Source: Sphingomonas sp. LY54
GTDB taxonomy: Bacteria > Pseudomonadota > Alphaproteobacteria > Sphingomonadales > Sphingomonadaceae
Assembly (NCBI RefSeq): GCF_035594035.1
Contig: NZ_CP141588.1
Coordinates: 1,240,001 to 1,304,000 of the forward strand
DNA: 64,000 nt
Direction: 5' to 3'
Made by a program: the position numbers and the translations under genes. Each line of letters starts with the position of its first letter. Position 1 is the stretch's first letter. Below are positions 53,760-63,749 of the stretch, piece by piece. The notes under the pieces were generated by a model, which had not been told where the DNA came from, searched no databases, and was given only the letters and a program-made list of their open reading frames with translations.

Positions 53760-54971
53760 TCAGCGGGCTGCCGCGCGTACCGGGCGCACCTTGTCGCCCG
53801 GGTTGAGGAAGGCGGCGGCCGACTGGACGATACGCTCGTTGCCGGCAAGTCCGGCGATGACGGGCACGCCGGCATCGGCCACCTGACCCACCTTCACGTC
53901 CCTGCGCACGACCTTGTTGTTGCCGTCGATCACGTAGACGAAATTGCCCTTGGAATCGCTCTGCACCGCCGATTCCGGAAGCATCGGCGCGTCGACCTGG
54001 CCAGCGACCAGATCGGCGCCGGCGAAGCCGCCGGGCCGCAGCAGCGGATCGTAAGCGAGCGCGATCCGCGCCTCGCCCTGGCGGTTGACCGGATCGATCA
54101 CCGGCGAGACCTGCCACACCTTGCCAGTGAAGGTCCGGCTCGAGCCGACCGGGGTCACCGTCGCCGGCACGCCGATGCGGATGCGGGCGAGATCCTCCTG
54201 CGACAGGCGCGCCTTCAGCTCCATCTCGCCGCCCATCGCGATGCGGAACAGCGCGCCCGAACCGGCGCTCACCACCTGGCCGGGTTCGACCATGCGGTCG
54301 AGGACGAGACCGGCGGCCGGAGCGCGGACGTCGAGCCGTCCGATGCGGGCGCGGGTCTGGCCGAGCTGGGCCTGGGCGACGCGGACACGAGCATTGGCGG
54401 CATCGCGGGTCGCAACCCGCCGCTCGACGTCGGCCTTGGAGACGAAGCCGCGCGATACCAGCGCCTGGGCGCGGTCCAGTTCCTGCTGGGCGAGCCGGGC
54501 GTCGGCGCGGGCCACTTCGATGCTGGCGGCGAGTTGCTGCGCCTCCTGCGCCTGGACCGAGCGCTCGATGACGGCCAGCGTCTGCCCCGCGCCGACCCAC
54601 TGGCCGGGCTCGACGAGCACGCGCGAGACCATGCCGCCCTCGCCGGAAACGCCGACCGGCATGTCGCGACGGGCGGCAAGCGTGCCGTTGGCCGAGATCG
54701 TGGTGGCGACCTGGTGGCGGCCGGGAACGATGACGCTGACTGCGGGCACCGATTCGGGCGCCTTGCCGGCGGCGGCCGGAGCGGCCTTGTCGCCGCCGCC
54801 CATCAGCATGACGATCGCCACGCCGGCGATCAGCACTGCCGCCAGCGCGGCCAGGATGATGTTGCGGCGCTTGCGGCGCGCGCGCAGGATCTCTTCGTCG
54901 ACGACCTCGCCCTCGAGCGCCCCGCGTCCCCATTTGGCCGTTTCAAAATTCATTGTCTTCATTGTCCCCAC
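53760..54971 (-). CDS. RND efflux periplasmic adaptor (membrane fusion) protein
   Basis: A protein of 403 residues. A signal-anchor helix at about 37-56 (NIILAALAAVLIAGVAIVML) precedes the lipoyl-like barrel and hairpin: SVIVPGRHQVATTISANGTL, LVEPGQWVGAGQTLAVIERSV and a long alpha-hairpin at about 130-190. Start codons at 54971, 54962 and 54953 are all possible. It links the AcrB-like permease to an outer-membrane channel. Confidence 0.92.
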   Translation of the reverse strand: MGTMKTMNFETAKWGRGALEGEVVDEEILRARRKRRNIILAALAAVLIAGVAIVMLMGGGDKAAPAAAGKAPESVPAVSVIVPGRHQVATTISANGTLAARRDMPVGVSGEGGMVSRVLVEPGQWVGAGQTLAVIERSVQAQEAQQLAASIEVARADARLAQQELDRAQALVSRGFVSKADVERRVATRDAANARVRVAQAQLGQTRARIGRLDVRAPAAGLVLDRMVEPGQVVSAGSGALFRIAMGGEMELKARLSQEDLARIRIGVPATVTPVGSSRTFTGKVWQVSPVIDPVNRQGEARIALAYDPLLRPGGFAGADLVAGQVDAPMLPESAVQSDSKGNFVYVIDGNNKVVRRDVKVGQVADAGVPVIAGLAGNERIVQSAAAFLNPGDKVRPVRAAAR

Positions 54972-55205
54972 ACCGCTGGGCCGGCTGTTGCCGCTGCGAC
55001 TGTATTAGCCGAATAAGGCACTCGCCTCAAGCTCTATATTCACTGGATCCACTGGTCCGGCCCCGTGGGGCGCAGCGCCCCTTATACCAATCCCTACCCG
55101 GACGCCATTACCTCAAGATGAATAGGCAAACGGCGCCGTAACGTTCAGCAACCGTCCAGCCAAGCCGGCGTTAGAACGGCATATATCTCAAATGGAGACC
55201 AAGAA

Positions 55206-55919
55206 ATGATCCGATCAATCGCGCTGGCTTCGCTGCTGGCCCTCAGCCTTCCCGCCGCTGCGGCCGCACAGGGAGTAGTCCCGGTCCAGACGATCTCCGG
55301 CACGAGGCTCGACATCGTCGCGACCGGCGAAGTCTCGCGCGTCCCCGACATCGCCCGCATTAACGCCGGCGTGGTGACGCTGGCGCCGACCGCGACCGCG
55401 GCGATCGCCCAGAATGCCGAGCGGATGAGCCGGGTGGTCGCGGCGCTGCGCCGCGCGGGCGTGGCCGAGCGCGACATCCAGACGAGCTCGATCAACCTCA
55501 ACCCGGAATATCGCTACCAGGAGAATCAACCGCCGATCCTCACCGGCTACCGCGCGAGCAACGAGGTGACGATCAAGTTCCGCGACATCAAGGAGACCGG
55601 CGCCATCCTCGACGCTTTGGTCGCGCAGGGCGCTAATCAGATCAACGGACCGATGCTCACCATCGACAAGCCCGAGCAGGCGCTCGACGAGGCGCGGCAG
55701 AAGGCGCTCACCAACGCCCGCGCCCGCGCCGAAACCTATGCGCAGGCGCTGGGCAAAAGGGTGAAAAGGATCCTCTCGGTCAGCGAGAGCGGATCGATGG
55801 CCCCGCCCTATCCCATGCCGGTGATGCGCATGGAGGCCGCCCAGGACGCCTCGACCAAGATCGTGCCCGGCGAGCAGGCGCTGTCCACCACCCTCTCGGT
55901 CAGCTTCGAGCTGGAGTAA
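55206..55919 (+). CDS. SIMPL-domain (DUF541) exported protein
   Basis: A protein of 237 residues. A signal peptide covers about 1-22 (MIRSIALASLLALSLPAAAAA). The mature part contains VATGEVSRVPDIARINAGVV, QTSSINLNPEYRY, GYRASNEVTIKFRDIKETG and SVSESGSMAPPYPM, the SIMPL/DUF541 pattern seen in periplasmic oxidative-stress proteins such as BP26. It is divergent from the efflux adaptor with about 230 bp between, and is followed by a strong hairpin. Confidence 0.9.
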   Translation: MIRSIALASLLALSLPAAAAAQGVVPVQTISGTRLDIVATGEVSRVPDIARINAGVVTLAPTATAAIAQNAERMSRVVAALRRAGVAERDIQTSSINLNPEYRYQENQPPILTGYRASNEVTIKFRDIKETGAILDALVAQGANQINGPMLTIDKPEQALDEARQKALTNARARAETYAQALGKRVKRILSVSESGSMAPPYPMPVMRMEAAQDASTKIVPGEQALSTTLSVSFELE

Positions 55920-55928
55920 CCTCCTTAT

Positions 55929-55962
55929 CTGTCATTGCGAGCGCAGCCGCTCGCAATGACAG
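55929..55962. repeat. GTCATTGCGAG-type hairpin between convergent genes
   Basis: CTGTCATTGCGAGCG pairs perfectly with CGCTCGCAATGACAG around a CAGC loop (15-bp stem). It shares GTCATTGCGAG with the element at 20647-20729. Placed between the convergent SIMPL and TonB-receptor genes, it could end transcription from both sides, although no T-run follows. Confidence 0.75.
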
Positions 55963-55974
55963 TGGAGCGCGGTC

Positions 55975-58050
55975 CTAGAAGGTGAAGCGCAGTGTCGCCC
56001 TGGCGGTGGTGGGAGCCCCCGGGGCGATATTGTTGTCGCTGTGCGCGGTCGCGAAATAGTCGCGGCCGAACAGGTTCTCGACGTTGAGCTGGGCCTCGAT
56101 GCCGTCGGCCAGCTGGTAGAAGAGCGCCGCGTCGACGCGGGTGTAGCCGGGCAGCGTTACCGCGTTGCTGATCGACGAATAGGATTTGGTGCGCGCGACG
56201 ACGCCGAGGCCGAGGCCGAAGGCCGGGGTGAAGTCGTAGCGGTTCCACAGCGAGAATTGGTGGCGCGGGACGAGCGGCACTTCGCGGCCCTCCGGCGCGG
56301 CGGCAGTCGTGCGGGTGATCTCGGCCTTCTGGTGCGCGTAGCCGGCCGAGATCTGCCACTTGTTGGTGATGTTGCGCTCCACGCCGACCTCGATGCCGCG
56401 GCTGCGCTGGGCGCCGGTGAGGACGGTAAGCAGGGTCACTGGATCGACCGCGCGGGTGTTGGTGCGGTCGAGCTGGTAGAAGGCGATCGTCGCGAGCAGG
56501 CCGTCGATCGGCTCCCACTTGGCGCCGACCTCGTAATTATCGAACTTCTCGGGCTTCAATTCCGCGGTTTCGCTGGTGAGCGCGCTGAACTGGTCGCCCG
56601 ACGAGGGCAGATAGGAGCGGCTGTAGCTGGCGTAGAGCGACAGATTGTCGCTCGGCTTGACGATCAGGCCGAGCCGCGGCGAGAGCAGATTGTCGACGCG
56701 CTCGAACCGGGTGCCTGCGCCGCGCAGATCGTGCACGTCGAGTTCGAAGCGGTCGTAACGCAGGCCGGCGACGATCTCGAACATCGGCGAGATCCGCAGC
56801 TGGTCCTGGGCATAGAAGGCGAGGACGTTGGCGCGCGTGCGGTTGTTGGCGTCGGAGGCTCCGGACGCGAAGACCGGCACGACGTCGGTGGTGGGATCGG
56901 CGAGCGGGACTTCGTTCGAGCCGGGGAAGCTGCCGGTCCGGCGCTGGTTGCGCGACTTCTGGCGGCCATATTCGAACCCGACCAGCAAAGTGTGGTCGAG
57001 GCCGCCGAGGCCTTCGACGACGAGGTCGGTCTGGCTGAACAGATTGTCGCGATCGCTGCGCTGGTTGTAGGCGCCGAGGCGGACGCGCTCGGTCGCTTCG
57101 ATCAGGTCGCTCGGGAAGACGTTCTGATAGAATTTGTCGTAATGGCCATATTGGGTCCTGTTGCGCAGCGTCACGTTCTCGCCGAGGCGATGCTCGATCG
57201 CGAAGGTGGCGAGATGCACGTCGGCGTCCGAGAAGCTGAGGTCCGGATTGCCGAAGAAGACGCGGTCAAAGCCCTCCAGCGGCCGGCTGCCAAAAGCGGG
57301 CACGCCGCGATCGGCGGTGCGGCGGTCGTGCAGATATTCGTAGGAGAGGTCGATGCGCGTGTCGGAGCCCAGCTCAACGCCGACCGTCGGGTTGATCGCG
57401 TAGCGCTCGAGATCGACGTGGCGGCGGAAGCTCTCGCCATTCTCATAGACGCCGTTGACGCGCAGCCCGACATTGGAGCCGAGCGGCTGGTCGACGTCGC
57501 CGGTGAGGCGGTAGCCGCCCTCGCTGTCTCCGGAGATCGCGAACTCGCGATAAGGCTCGAGGCTGGCGCGCTTGGTGACGCGGTTGACGACGCCGCCGCC
57601 GCCACCGCGGCCGAAGATCATCGCGTTCGGGCCGCGCAACACCTCGATCCGGTCGGCATTGTAGAGGTCGCGGAAATATTGGGCGTCGTCGCGGATTCCG
57701 TCGACGAAGAAATCGGCGGTCGTATTGTTGCCGCGCAGGGTGATCTGGTCGCGATTGCTCTCGCCGGTGCCGGCCATCGCGCCCGGGACATAGGTCAGGA
57801 TGTCGGCGATCGAACGCAGCGCCTGGTCCTCGATCTGGGCCTCGGTCACGACCGACAGCGACTGCGGGATGTCCTTGATGTCGGTGTCGGTCTTGGTCGC
57901 GGTCCGCGTCTGCTCGACGCCATATTGGAGGCGCTGGCCGGTGACGACGATCTGGTCGACCATCGCATAATCGTCGGGGCCCTCCGCACCGAAAGCGGGC
58001 GTGGCGAGGGCGCAGGCGAGCGCTGCGATGGAAACCGGACGAATGGACAT
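55975..58050 (-). CDS. TonB-dependent siderophore receptor
   Basis: A protein of 691 residues. A signal peptide (about 1-21) precedes a plug domain with QSLSVVTEAQIEDQALRSI, PGAMAGTGESNRDQITLRGN and FFVDGIRDDAQYFRDLYN. The barrel ends in TARATLRFTF with the terminal Phe expected of outer-membrane proteins. The siderophore class cannot be told from sequence. A Fur-box-like site lies 50-70 bp upstream of its start. smc follows on the same strand after about 180 bp. Confidence 0.93.
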   Translation of the reverse strand: MSIRPVSIAALACALATPAFGAEGPDDYAMVDQIVVTGQRLQYGVEQTRTATKTDTDIKDIPQSLSVVTEAQIEDQALRSIADILTYVPGAMAGTGESNRDQITLRGNNTTADFFVDGIRDDAQYFRDLYNADRIEVLRGPNAMIFGRGGGGGVVNRVTKRASLEPYREFAISGDSEGGYRLTGDVDQPLGSNVGLRVNGVYENGESFRRHVDLERYAINPTVGVELGSDTRIDLSYEYLHDRRTADRGVPAFGSRPLEGFDRVFFGNPDLSFSDADVHLATFAIEHRLGENVTLRNRTQYGHYDKFYQNVFPSDLIEATERVRLGAYNQRSDRDNLFSQTDLVVEGLGGLDHTLLVGFEYGRQKSRNQRRTGSFPGSNEVPLADPTTDVVPVFASGASDANNRTRANVLAFYAQDQLRISPMFEIVAGLRYDRFELDVHDLRGAGTRFERVDNLLSPRLGLIVKPSDNLSLYASYSRSYLPSSGDQFSALTSETAELKPEKFDNYEVGAKWEPIDGLLATIAFYQLDRTNTRAVDPVTLLTVLTGAQRSRGIEVGVERNITNKWQISAGYAHQKAEITRTTAAAPEGREVPLVPRHQFSLWNRYDFTPAFGLGLGVVARTKSYSSISNAVTLPGYTRVDAALFYQLADGIEAQLNVENLFGRDYFATAHSDNNIAPGAPTTARATLRFTF

Positions 58051-58099
58051 GAAGACCCCTTGAGATTGTGCATTCTGCGTGGGGGGGGTCTAGAGCTAT

Positions 58100-58120
58100 T
58101 GCGACTTATTCTCAATAGCA
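58100..58120 (-). promoter_or_regulatory. Fur-box-like site upstream of the TonB receptor
   Basis: A 21-bp AT-rich block, beginning TGC and ending GCA with TTATTCTCAAT inside; on the minus strand it reads TGC, then TATTGAGAATA, then GTCGCA. Imperfect dyad symmetry resembles alphaproteobacterial Fur sites, consistent with iron control of the receptor. Confidence 0.45.
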
Positions 58121-58236
58121 ATCATTCCAGGATCGCAATTCTGTCGCATGTACTTGAACAGGCAAAGGAAAACGCAGCGCATCGCCGCCCACACTGGCGT
58201 GGGAACTATTCAGGACCGAATTAGAAGAGAGAATCG

Positions 58237-61200
58237 CTACTCGGCGGCGAGCAACCGCTCGGCGCTGCCGAGGTCGACGCTGACCAGCCGGCTGATGCCG
58301 TGCTCGACCATCGTCACCCCGAACAGGCGGTGCATGCGGCTCATCGTCACCGCATTGTGGGTGACGATCAAATAGCGCGTGTCGGTCTCGGCCGTCATGC
58401 GGTCGAGCAGGTCGCAGAAGCGCTCGATATTGGCGTCGTCGAGCGGCGCGTCGACCTCGTCGAGCACGCAGATCGGCGCCGGGTTGGTGAGGAACAGGGC
58501 GAAGATCAGCGCCACAGCGGTCAGCGCCTGCTCGCCGCCCGAAAGCAGGGTCAGCGCCGACAATTTCTTGCCCGGCGGCTGGGCCATGATCTCGAGGCCC
58601 GCCTCCAGCGGATCGTCCGATTCGATCAGTTCGAGATGGGCCTGGCCGCCGTTGAACAGGGTCGTGAACAGGCTGCGGAAATGGCGGTCGACCGCTTCGA
58701 ACGCGGCCAGCAGCCGGGCGCGGCCCTCGCGGTTGAGGCTGCCGATCGAACCGCGCAGGCGGTTGATCGCGAGCCCGAGCTCCTCGCGCTCGGACTGCGA
58801 ATGGGTGCGGCCCTCCTCGAGCTCCGACAGCTCCTTCTCGGCGACGAGGTTGACCGGTCCGATCCGCTCGCGGTCCTGCGTCAGCCGCTCGAGGTTCGCC
58901 GATTCCGCGCTGGCCTCGACGACACTCTCCTCGTCGAAGTCAAGGCGCTGCGGCAGCAACGGCGGCGGGCACTCGAAGCGTTCGCCCGAGATGCGTCCCA
59001 TCTCGATCCGCCGGCTTTCCTGGTTCTCGTGGCGGGCGATGGCGCCGGCACGGGCTTCGCGGGCGATCGACAGGGCTTCGCCGGCATCGGCCAGCTTCTT
59101 CTCGGTCGCGCGCAAGGCCTCTTCGGCGGCGCGCTCATAAGCGGCGGCGGCAGCCGCGGCCTCGGCCGCTTCGGTCGACTCCCCTTCGAGCTTGCCCAAT
59201 TGGGCGGCGATCGCGGCCGGCGCGTCGGCGAGCCGCGCGGCCTCCTCCTCCGCCTCTGCGATGCGACGGGACATGTCGGCCTGGCGCTTGGCGGCCTCGG
59301 CGGCGCGCACCCGCCAATCCTCCTGCTCGCGCTGCGCCGCGTCGGCGCGCTGGCGGTCAGCGCTGATCGTGCGGGCGTGAGTGGCAGCTTCGGCGCGGAC
59401 TTCGGCGAGCGCCTGCTGCGCTGTCTCGGCCTGCGCGCGGAGCGCTGCGACCCGCGCCTCGGTGGCGGCGGCGTCGGGCAGAGCGGCGGCCATTTTCTCC
59501 GCGCTCGCGAATGCGTCGCGGGCATCGCCCAGATCGGCATCGGCCTGCGCCATCCGCTCGGCGAGGCCGGTGCGGCGGATGTCGAGGCGCTCGATCGCGA
59601 CGTTTGCACCATCTTCCTCGCGTCCCGCCTCGCGGATCGCTTCACTGGCCTGCGCCTCGGCCTTGCGCCCGGCTTCTGCGGCGACGCGCGCGGCCTGCAT
59701 CTCGCCCTGCGCCGCCTCGATCGCAGCCTGCGCCTGCTCGACCGCCGCCGCCGCCGCGGGCATCGCCTCGTCGAGCTCGGCGAGGCGGTTGACCCGGATC
59801 AGCCGTTCGGCCGCAGCCGCGCCGAGACCGGTGGCGACGAACCCGTCCCAGCGGCGGAGCCGGCCATCGCGGGTGACGAGCCGCTGGCCGACCGCGAGCG
59901 CCTGCCCCTCGTCCGCCTCGACCACCGCGACCTGGGCCAGGCGGCGGTGCAGCGCGGCCGGCGCGGCGACATGGTCGGCCAAGTGACTCGTGCCCCCGGG
60001 CAGCGCCGGATCGGAGCTAGCGGCCTCCGCGCCCGTCCAGCGGCGCGCGCCCTCGCCTTCGAGCGCGGCGTCGAGGTCGTCGCCGAGCGCCGCCGCGAGC
60101 GCGCGCTCGAAGCCGGGCTCGGCCTTGATATGATTGATCGCGCGGTCGCCGCTCTGGCTCTCGACCGCCTTGCGCAGCGCCTTCGCCTCGGATTCCAGCG
60201 CCGACAGGGTGGCGCGCGCCGCCGCGCCCCGGCTCTCGGCCGTATCCCGCGCCGCCGCCGCCGCTTCGCGTTTCGCTTCGGCCGCGCCGACGGCTTCGCC
60301 CGCCTCGGCCAGCGCCGCCTCGGCGCGCTCGCGCTTGTCCCGCGCCGCGCGCTTGGCCTCGACCAGCGGCGCTTCGTCGCCAAGCTCGGCCATCTGTTCC
60401 TGGAGCCGCGCCATTTCGGCCTCGGCCCGCGCCAGCTTGGTGCGCGCCGCTTCGAGCGCGGACTGGGCGACGCGCGCCTCGGCCTGCTCCCCCGCCTGCT
60501 CGGCCCGGGCCTTGCCGAGCGCCGCTTCCGCCGTCCGCGCGGCATCCTCGCGCTCGACCGTGCGGATATCGATCGTGCCGCGGCTCGCTTCCGCCTCGGC
60601 AATGCGGCGGGCGATGGCGGCGCCTTCCTCCTCCAGCCGCGCGAGCGCAGCCTTGGCGTCATCGGCGAGCGCAGCCTCGCGTGCGGTATCGGCGGCCAAG
60701 GTCGTGCGGCGCGTCTCCAGGTCGCGGATGCGGCGGTCGAGCGTGTCGCGCTCGGCGCGCATCGCCGCCAGCCGGTGGCCGAGCGACGTGGCATTGTCCC
60801 GCGCCGCCTGCGCCGAAGCGCGCTTGTCGGCGAGGTCCTTGACGGCGTCGGCCTGGTACGCGGCGGCGGCGCGCTGTGCCTCGGCCGCTCTCTCGACCGC
60901 GGCGACGGCCAGTTCGGCTTCTTTTTTGGCCGCATCGGCCGCGGTCGCCGCTTCGCGCCAACGCGCGAAGATCAGCCGCCCCTCGGCGACCCGGATCTGG
61001 TCGGTCAGCTTGCGGTAGCGCTCGGCGGCCTTGGCCTGCCTGCGCAGCGCCGCCGCCCGCTGCTCCATATCGCCGAGCATCTCGTCCAGGCGCGTGAGAT
61101 TGGCTTCGGCGGCGCGCAATTTCTGCTCGGCATCCTTGCGGCGGACGTGGAGGCCGGCAATGCCCGCCGCTTCCTCCAGCATCATCCGCCGCTCGGTCGG

Positions 61201-61674
61201 CTTGGCCGAGATGATCGCGCTGATCCGGCCCTGGCTCACCAAGGCCGGCGAATGAGCGCCGGTGGCGGCGTCGGCGAAGAGCAAGGAAACGTCCTTGGCG
61301 CGGACATCGCGGCCGTTGACCCGATAGGCCGAGCCGGCGCCGCGCTCGATCCGGCGGGTGACCTCGACCTCGCCCTCTTTTGCGACCTGGGTGTCGCCGG
61401 GGACGTCCTCGACCGCGCGTTCGACGAGCAGGGAGACTTCGGCGAAGTCGCGCGCCGGGCGCGAGGCGGTGCCGGCGAAGATCACGTCCTCCATGCCCGC
61501 GCCGCGCATCGATTTGGGCGAGGATTCGCCCATCACCCAGCGGATCGCCTCGAGCACGTTGGACTTGCCGCAGCCATTGGGGCCGACGACGCCGGTGAGG
61601 CCAGGCTCGATGCGCAGTTCGGCGGGCTCGACGAAGCTCTTGAAGCCCGAAAGCTTGAGACGCTTTATCTGCAC
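58237..61674 (-). CDS. smc: Chromosome segregation protein SMC
   Basis: A protein of 1145 residues. The N-terminal head has MQIKRLKLSGFKSFV and Walker A GPNGCGKSNV. The C-terminal head has the signature LSGGEQALTAVALIFA and Walker B ICVLDEVDAPLDDAN. Between them lie two long coiled coils and a hinge region near residues 480-610. It compacts and segregates the chromosome with ScpA/ScpB. The coiled coils are unusually Ala/Arg/Glu-rich, as is normal for a high-GC organism. The upstream DsbA-like gene ends 21 bp away. Confidence 0.97.
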   Translation of the reverse strand: MQIKRLKLSGFKSFVEPAELRIEPGLTGVVGPNGCGKSNVLEAIRWVMGESSPKSMRGAGMEDVIFAGTASRPARDFAEVSLLVERAVEDVPGDTQVAKEGEVEVTRRIERGAGSAYRVNGRDVRAKDVSLLFADAATGAHSPALVSQGRISAIISAKPTERRMMLEEAAGIAGLHVRRKDAEQKLRAAEANLTRLDEMLGDMEQRAAALRRQAKAAERYRKLTDQIRVAEGRLIFARWREAATAADAAKKEAELAVAAVERAAEAQRAAAAYQADAVKDLADKRASAQAARDNATSLGHRLAAMRAERDTLDRRIRDLETRRTTLAADTAREAALADDAKAALARLEEEGAAIARRIAEAEASRGTIDIRTVEREDAARTAEAALGKARAEQAGEQAEARVAQSALEAARTKLARAEAEMARLQEQMAELGDEAPLVEAKRAARDKRERAEAALAEAGEAVGAAEAKREAAAAARDTAESRGAAARATLSALESEAKALRKAVESQSGDRAINHIKAEPGFERALAAALGDDLDAALEGEGARRWTGAEAASSDPALPGGTSHLADHVAAPAALHRRLAQVAVVEADEGQALAVGQRLVTRDGRLRRWDGFVATGLGAAAAERLIRVNRLAELDEAMPAAAAAVEQAQAAIEAAQGEMQAARVAAEAGRKAEAQASEAIREAGREEDGANVAIERLDIRRTGLAERMAQADADLGDARDAFASAEKMAAALPDAAATEARVAALRAQAETAQQALAEVRAEAATHARTISADRQRADAAQREQEDWRVRAAEAAKRQADMSRRIAEAEEEAARLADAPAAIAAQLGKLEGESTEAAEAAAAAAAYERAAEEALRATEKKLADAGEALSIAREARAGAIARHENQESRRIEMGRISGERFECPPPLLPQRLDFDEESVVEASAESANLERLTQDRERIGPVNLVAEKELSELEEGRTHSQSEREELGLAINRLRGSIGSLNREGRARLLAAFEAVDRHFRSLFTTLFNGGQAHLELIESDDPLEAGLEIMAQPPGKKLSALTLLSGGEQALTAVALIFALFLTNPAPICVLDEVDAPLDDANIERFCDLLDRMTAETDTRYLIVTHNAVTMSRMHRLFGVTMVEHGISRLVSVDLGSAERLLAAE

Positions 61675-61695
61675 GGCCCGCCCCCGCGACGCATC

Positions 61696-62406
61696 TTAGC
61701 CTCCAGGCGATCCGAGCAAGGGTTCGAGCGCCGTCCAGTCATGGGCGTGCTCGGCGGTCTTGCCGTTGATGACGAAGGTCGGCGTGCCCTGGAGCTTGTG
61801 CTTCTCTACCGCGACCTTGCGCATCGCGACGAGCTGGTCGAGGCCGGCCTTGTCGGACAGGCATTGCTTGGCGCGCGCGGGCGTAATGCCCGCCTTGGCC
61901 GCCATCGCGTCCAGGCCGCCGATCGAAGCGAGCTGGGCGAATTGCTGCTCGGGCGGGAGGGCGTCGAGCGCCTTGGCCTGAGCCTCGGTCATCCCCTGGA
62001 AGCGCCCGACCCACGCTTTCTGGCCGGAGAAATAGCTGTCGGTCAGAGCGAAGAAATTGGCCGGCCCCGCGCAGCGGCTGAGCAGGGCGGCAGTCACGTC
62101 ATACGGATCGCGCACGAAATTGCGGAATTCGAAGCTGACGCGACCGCTCTTCACATATTTGGAGAGCAATTGCGGGACGCCGACCTCGGCGAAGCGCGCG
62201 CAATGATCGCAGGTGAGCGAGCCATATTCGACGAGCTTGGTCGGCGCGGCCGGATTGCCGACGCGGAAGCCGCCCTCCGGCGTCGCCACCACGACGCGAG
62301 TCCAGTCCCTGGCGGCCGGCGCCTTGCTCGCCGGCGCCGCAATGGCCGGCAATCCCGCCGGGACGAGCGCGGCCGCTGCGAGGCCGAGGAGGAAGGCGCG
62401 CTTCAT
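61696..62406 (-). CDS. DsbA-like thioredoxin-fold protein (second of tandem pair)
   Basis: A protein of 236 residues. A signal peptide covers about 1-23 (MKRAFLLGLAAAALVPAGLPAIA). The active-site motif is LTCDHCARF (CxxC), and later GTPTFVINGK is the cis-Pro region typical of DsbA/Bdb-like thiol oxidoreductases. It begins at ATG 62406, overlapping the stop of the upstream homologue. It may act in disulfide formation in the periplasm. Confidence 0.9.
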   Translation of the reverse strand: MKRAFLLGLAAAALVPAGLPAIAAPASKAPAARDWTRVVVATPEGGFRVGNPAAPTKLVEYGSLTCDHCARFAEVGVPQLLSKYVKSGRVSFEFRNFVRDPYDVTAALLSRCAGPANFFALTDSYFSGQKAWVGRFQGMTEAQAKALDALPPEQQFAQLASIGGLDAMAAKAGITPARAKQCLSDKAGLDQLVAMRKVAVEKHKLQGTPTFVINGKTAEHAHDWTALEPLLGSPGG

Positions 62407-63155
62407 CAGTCGAGCGCCTCGCGGATCTTCGGCTCGAGCGTCGCCCAGTCTGCCGTGTTCTGGACCAGCTCGCCGTTGATCAGGAAGGCCGGCGTGCCGG
62501 GAATCTGGTAGGTCGAGGTCGCCTTCTGGTTCATGTCGACCAGCTTCTGCAGCGCTGCCTGGTCGGCAAGGCAGGCCTGCGCCTTCTCGGTCGGGATGCC
62601 GCGGAGGCGGACGAAATCGACCAGCCCGGCCTGCTCCGCCATCGCGCCGACGGCCTGCGCGGGGGTCGCCGACTGAAGCTGCTGCTGCTGCGCCGGCGTC
62701 ATCTGCTGGAGCTTGCCGATCCACTCCTGCTGGGCCGCGAAGATCTGGTCCGTCAGCTTGAAGAAGGGGGTGGCGCCGCCGCAGCGTGCGAGCAGGGAGG
62801 CGGCAAGATCCGCCGGATCGCGGACGAAGTTGCGCAGCTCCAGGCTGACCTGGCCGGTCTTGATATATTTGTCGGTGAGCGCGGGAATGCCCTGTTCGGC
62901 GAAGGTCGCGCAGTGGCCGCAGGTCATCGACGCGAACTCGACGACCTTCACCGGTGCGTCCGGATTGCCCATCAGGAAGCCGCCGTCCGGCGTCTCGCTG
63001 ACGACCTGGGCCCAGTCGCCGCCGTTCGGCGCCGGGATCGCCGCGATCGGCTCGTTGCCGGCGGCCGCCGTGGCATTGCCGTCGCTCGCGCCGTCGCCGC
63101 AGCCGGCCAGGAGCAAAGCCAGCGTCATCGTGCCGGCGGTCATCAAAGCCTTCAT
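62406..63155 (-). CDS. DsbA-like thioredoxin-fold lipoprotein (first of tandem pair)
   Basis: A protein of 249 residues. A lipobox LLAGC (Cys about 19) indicates lipidation. The active site is MTCGHCATF, and PGTPAFLINGELV is the cis-Pro region. It is about 40 percent similar by eye to the following gene, suggesting tandem duplication. The DciA-like gene ends one base upstream. Confidence 0.9.
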   Translation of the reverse strand: MKALMTAGTMTLALLLAGCGDGASDGNATAAAGNEPIAAIPAPNGGDWAQVVSETPDGGFLMGNPDAPVKVVEFASMTCGHCATFAEQGIPALTDKYIKTGQVSLELRNFVRDPADLAASLLARCGGATPFFKLTDQIFAAQQEWIGKLQQMTPAQQQQLQSATPAQAVGAMAEQAGLVDFVRLRGIPTEKAQACLADQAALQKLVDMNQKATSTYQIPGTPAFLINGELVQNTADWATLEPKIREALD

Positions 63156-63156
63156 T

Positions 63157-63735
63157 CTACCCTCTCAATTTGCCGACGACCGGAATCGCCATCATGGTGC
63201 CTGCTAGCGGCGCGGCCTCCTTGGCCGCAACCCCGCGCGCAACCGATTCGAGCACGGCGCGCAGTTCCGGATCGGCGATCGCCCTCAGGCTGTCGCCAAG
63301 CTCGGCCGGAATCGGCCGCAGCGACGGCGGCGCGACGCGCGGCTTGGCCTTGGCCGCCTTGACCGCGCCCTGCTTGAACGCGACGCGGCTCACCGCCGGA
63401 TAGCCGAAAAAGCGGTTCACCCGCTCTATGATCACCGGGGCGACATGCTGCATCATCGGCCCGTGCGCGCCCTCGATCAGGAGGTTGAGCACGCCTTCGG
63501 ACTTGCGCCCGGCCGGGAACTTGATCGATTCGGGCGAGGAAATGCCGGCATAGCGCTCGCCGACGATCTCCGGCCAGCGGCTCACCACCGACGACTGGAC
63601 GAAGCCGAAACGGCGGAAAGCCGCGCGCCCGACGTCCGGAACCATGTCGGAAACGGCACGGGCGCGCATTGCGCGCCGCGGCTCGTCCGCTTTCTTTTTG
63701 ATCGTCCCGCCCGGTTTCTTCATCCCGGCCAGCAT
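63157..63735 (-). CDS. DciA-like DUF721 protein
   Basis: A protein of 192 residues. The DUF721 domain includes RFGFVQSSVVSRWPEIVGERYAGISSPESIKFP and LNLLIEGAHGPMMQHVAPVIIERVNRFFGYPAV. DUF721 proteins include DciA, which assists DnaB helicase loading. The start may be 63735 or 63720. It is divergent from mutY with about 15 bp between starts, so their promoters overlap the coding ends. Confidence 0.85.
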   Translation of the reverse strand: MLAGMKKPGGTIKKKADEPRRAMRARAVSDMVPDVGRAAFRRFGFVQSSVVSRWPEIVGERYAGISSPESIKFPAGRKSEGVLNLLIEGAHGPMMQHVAPVIIERVNRFFGYPAVSRVAFKQGAVKAAKAKPRVAPPSLRPIPAELGDSLRAIADPELRAVLESVARGVAAKEAAPLAGTMMAIPVVGKLRG

Positions 63736-63749
63736 GGCATAGGCGGGCC

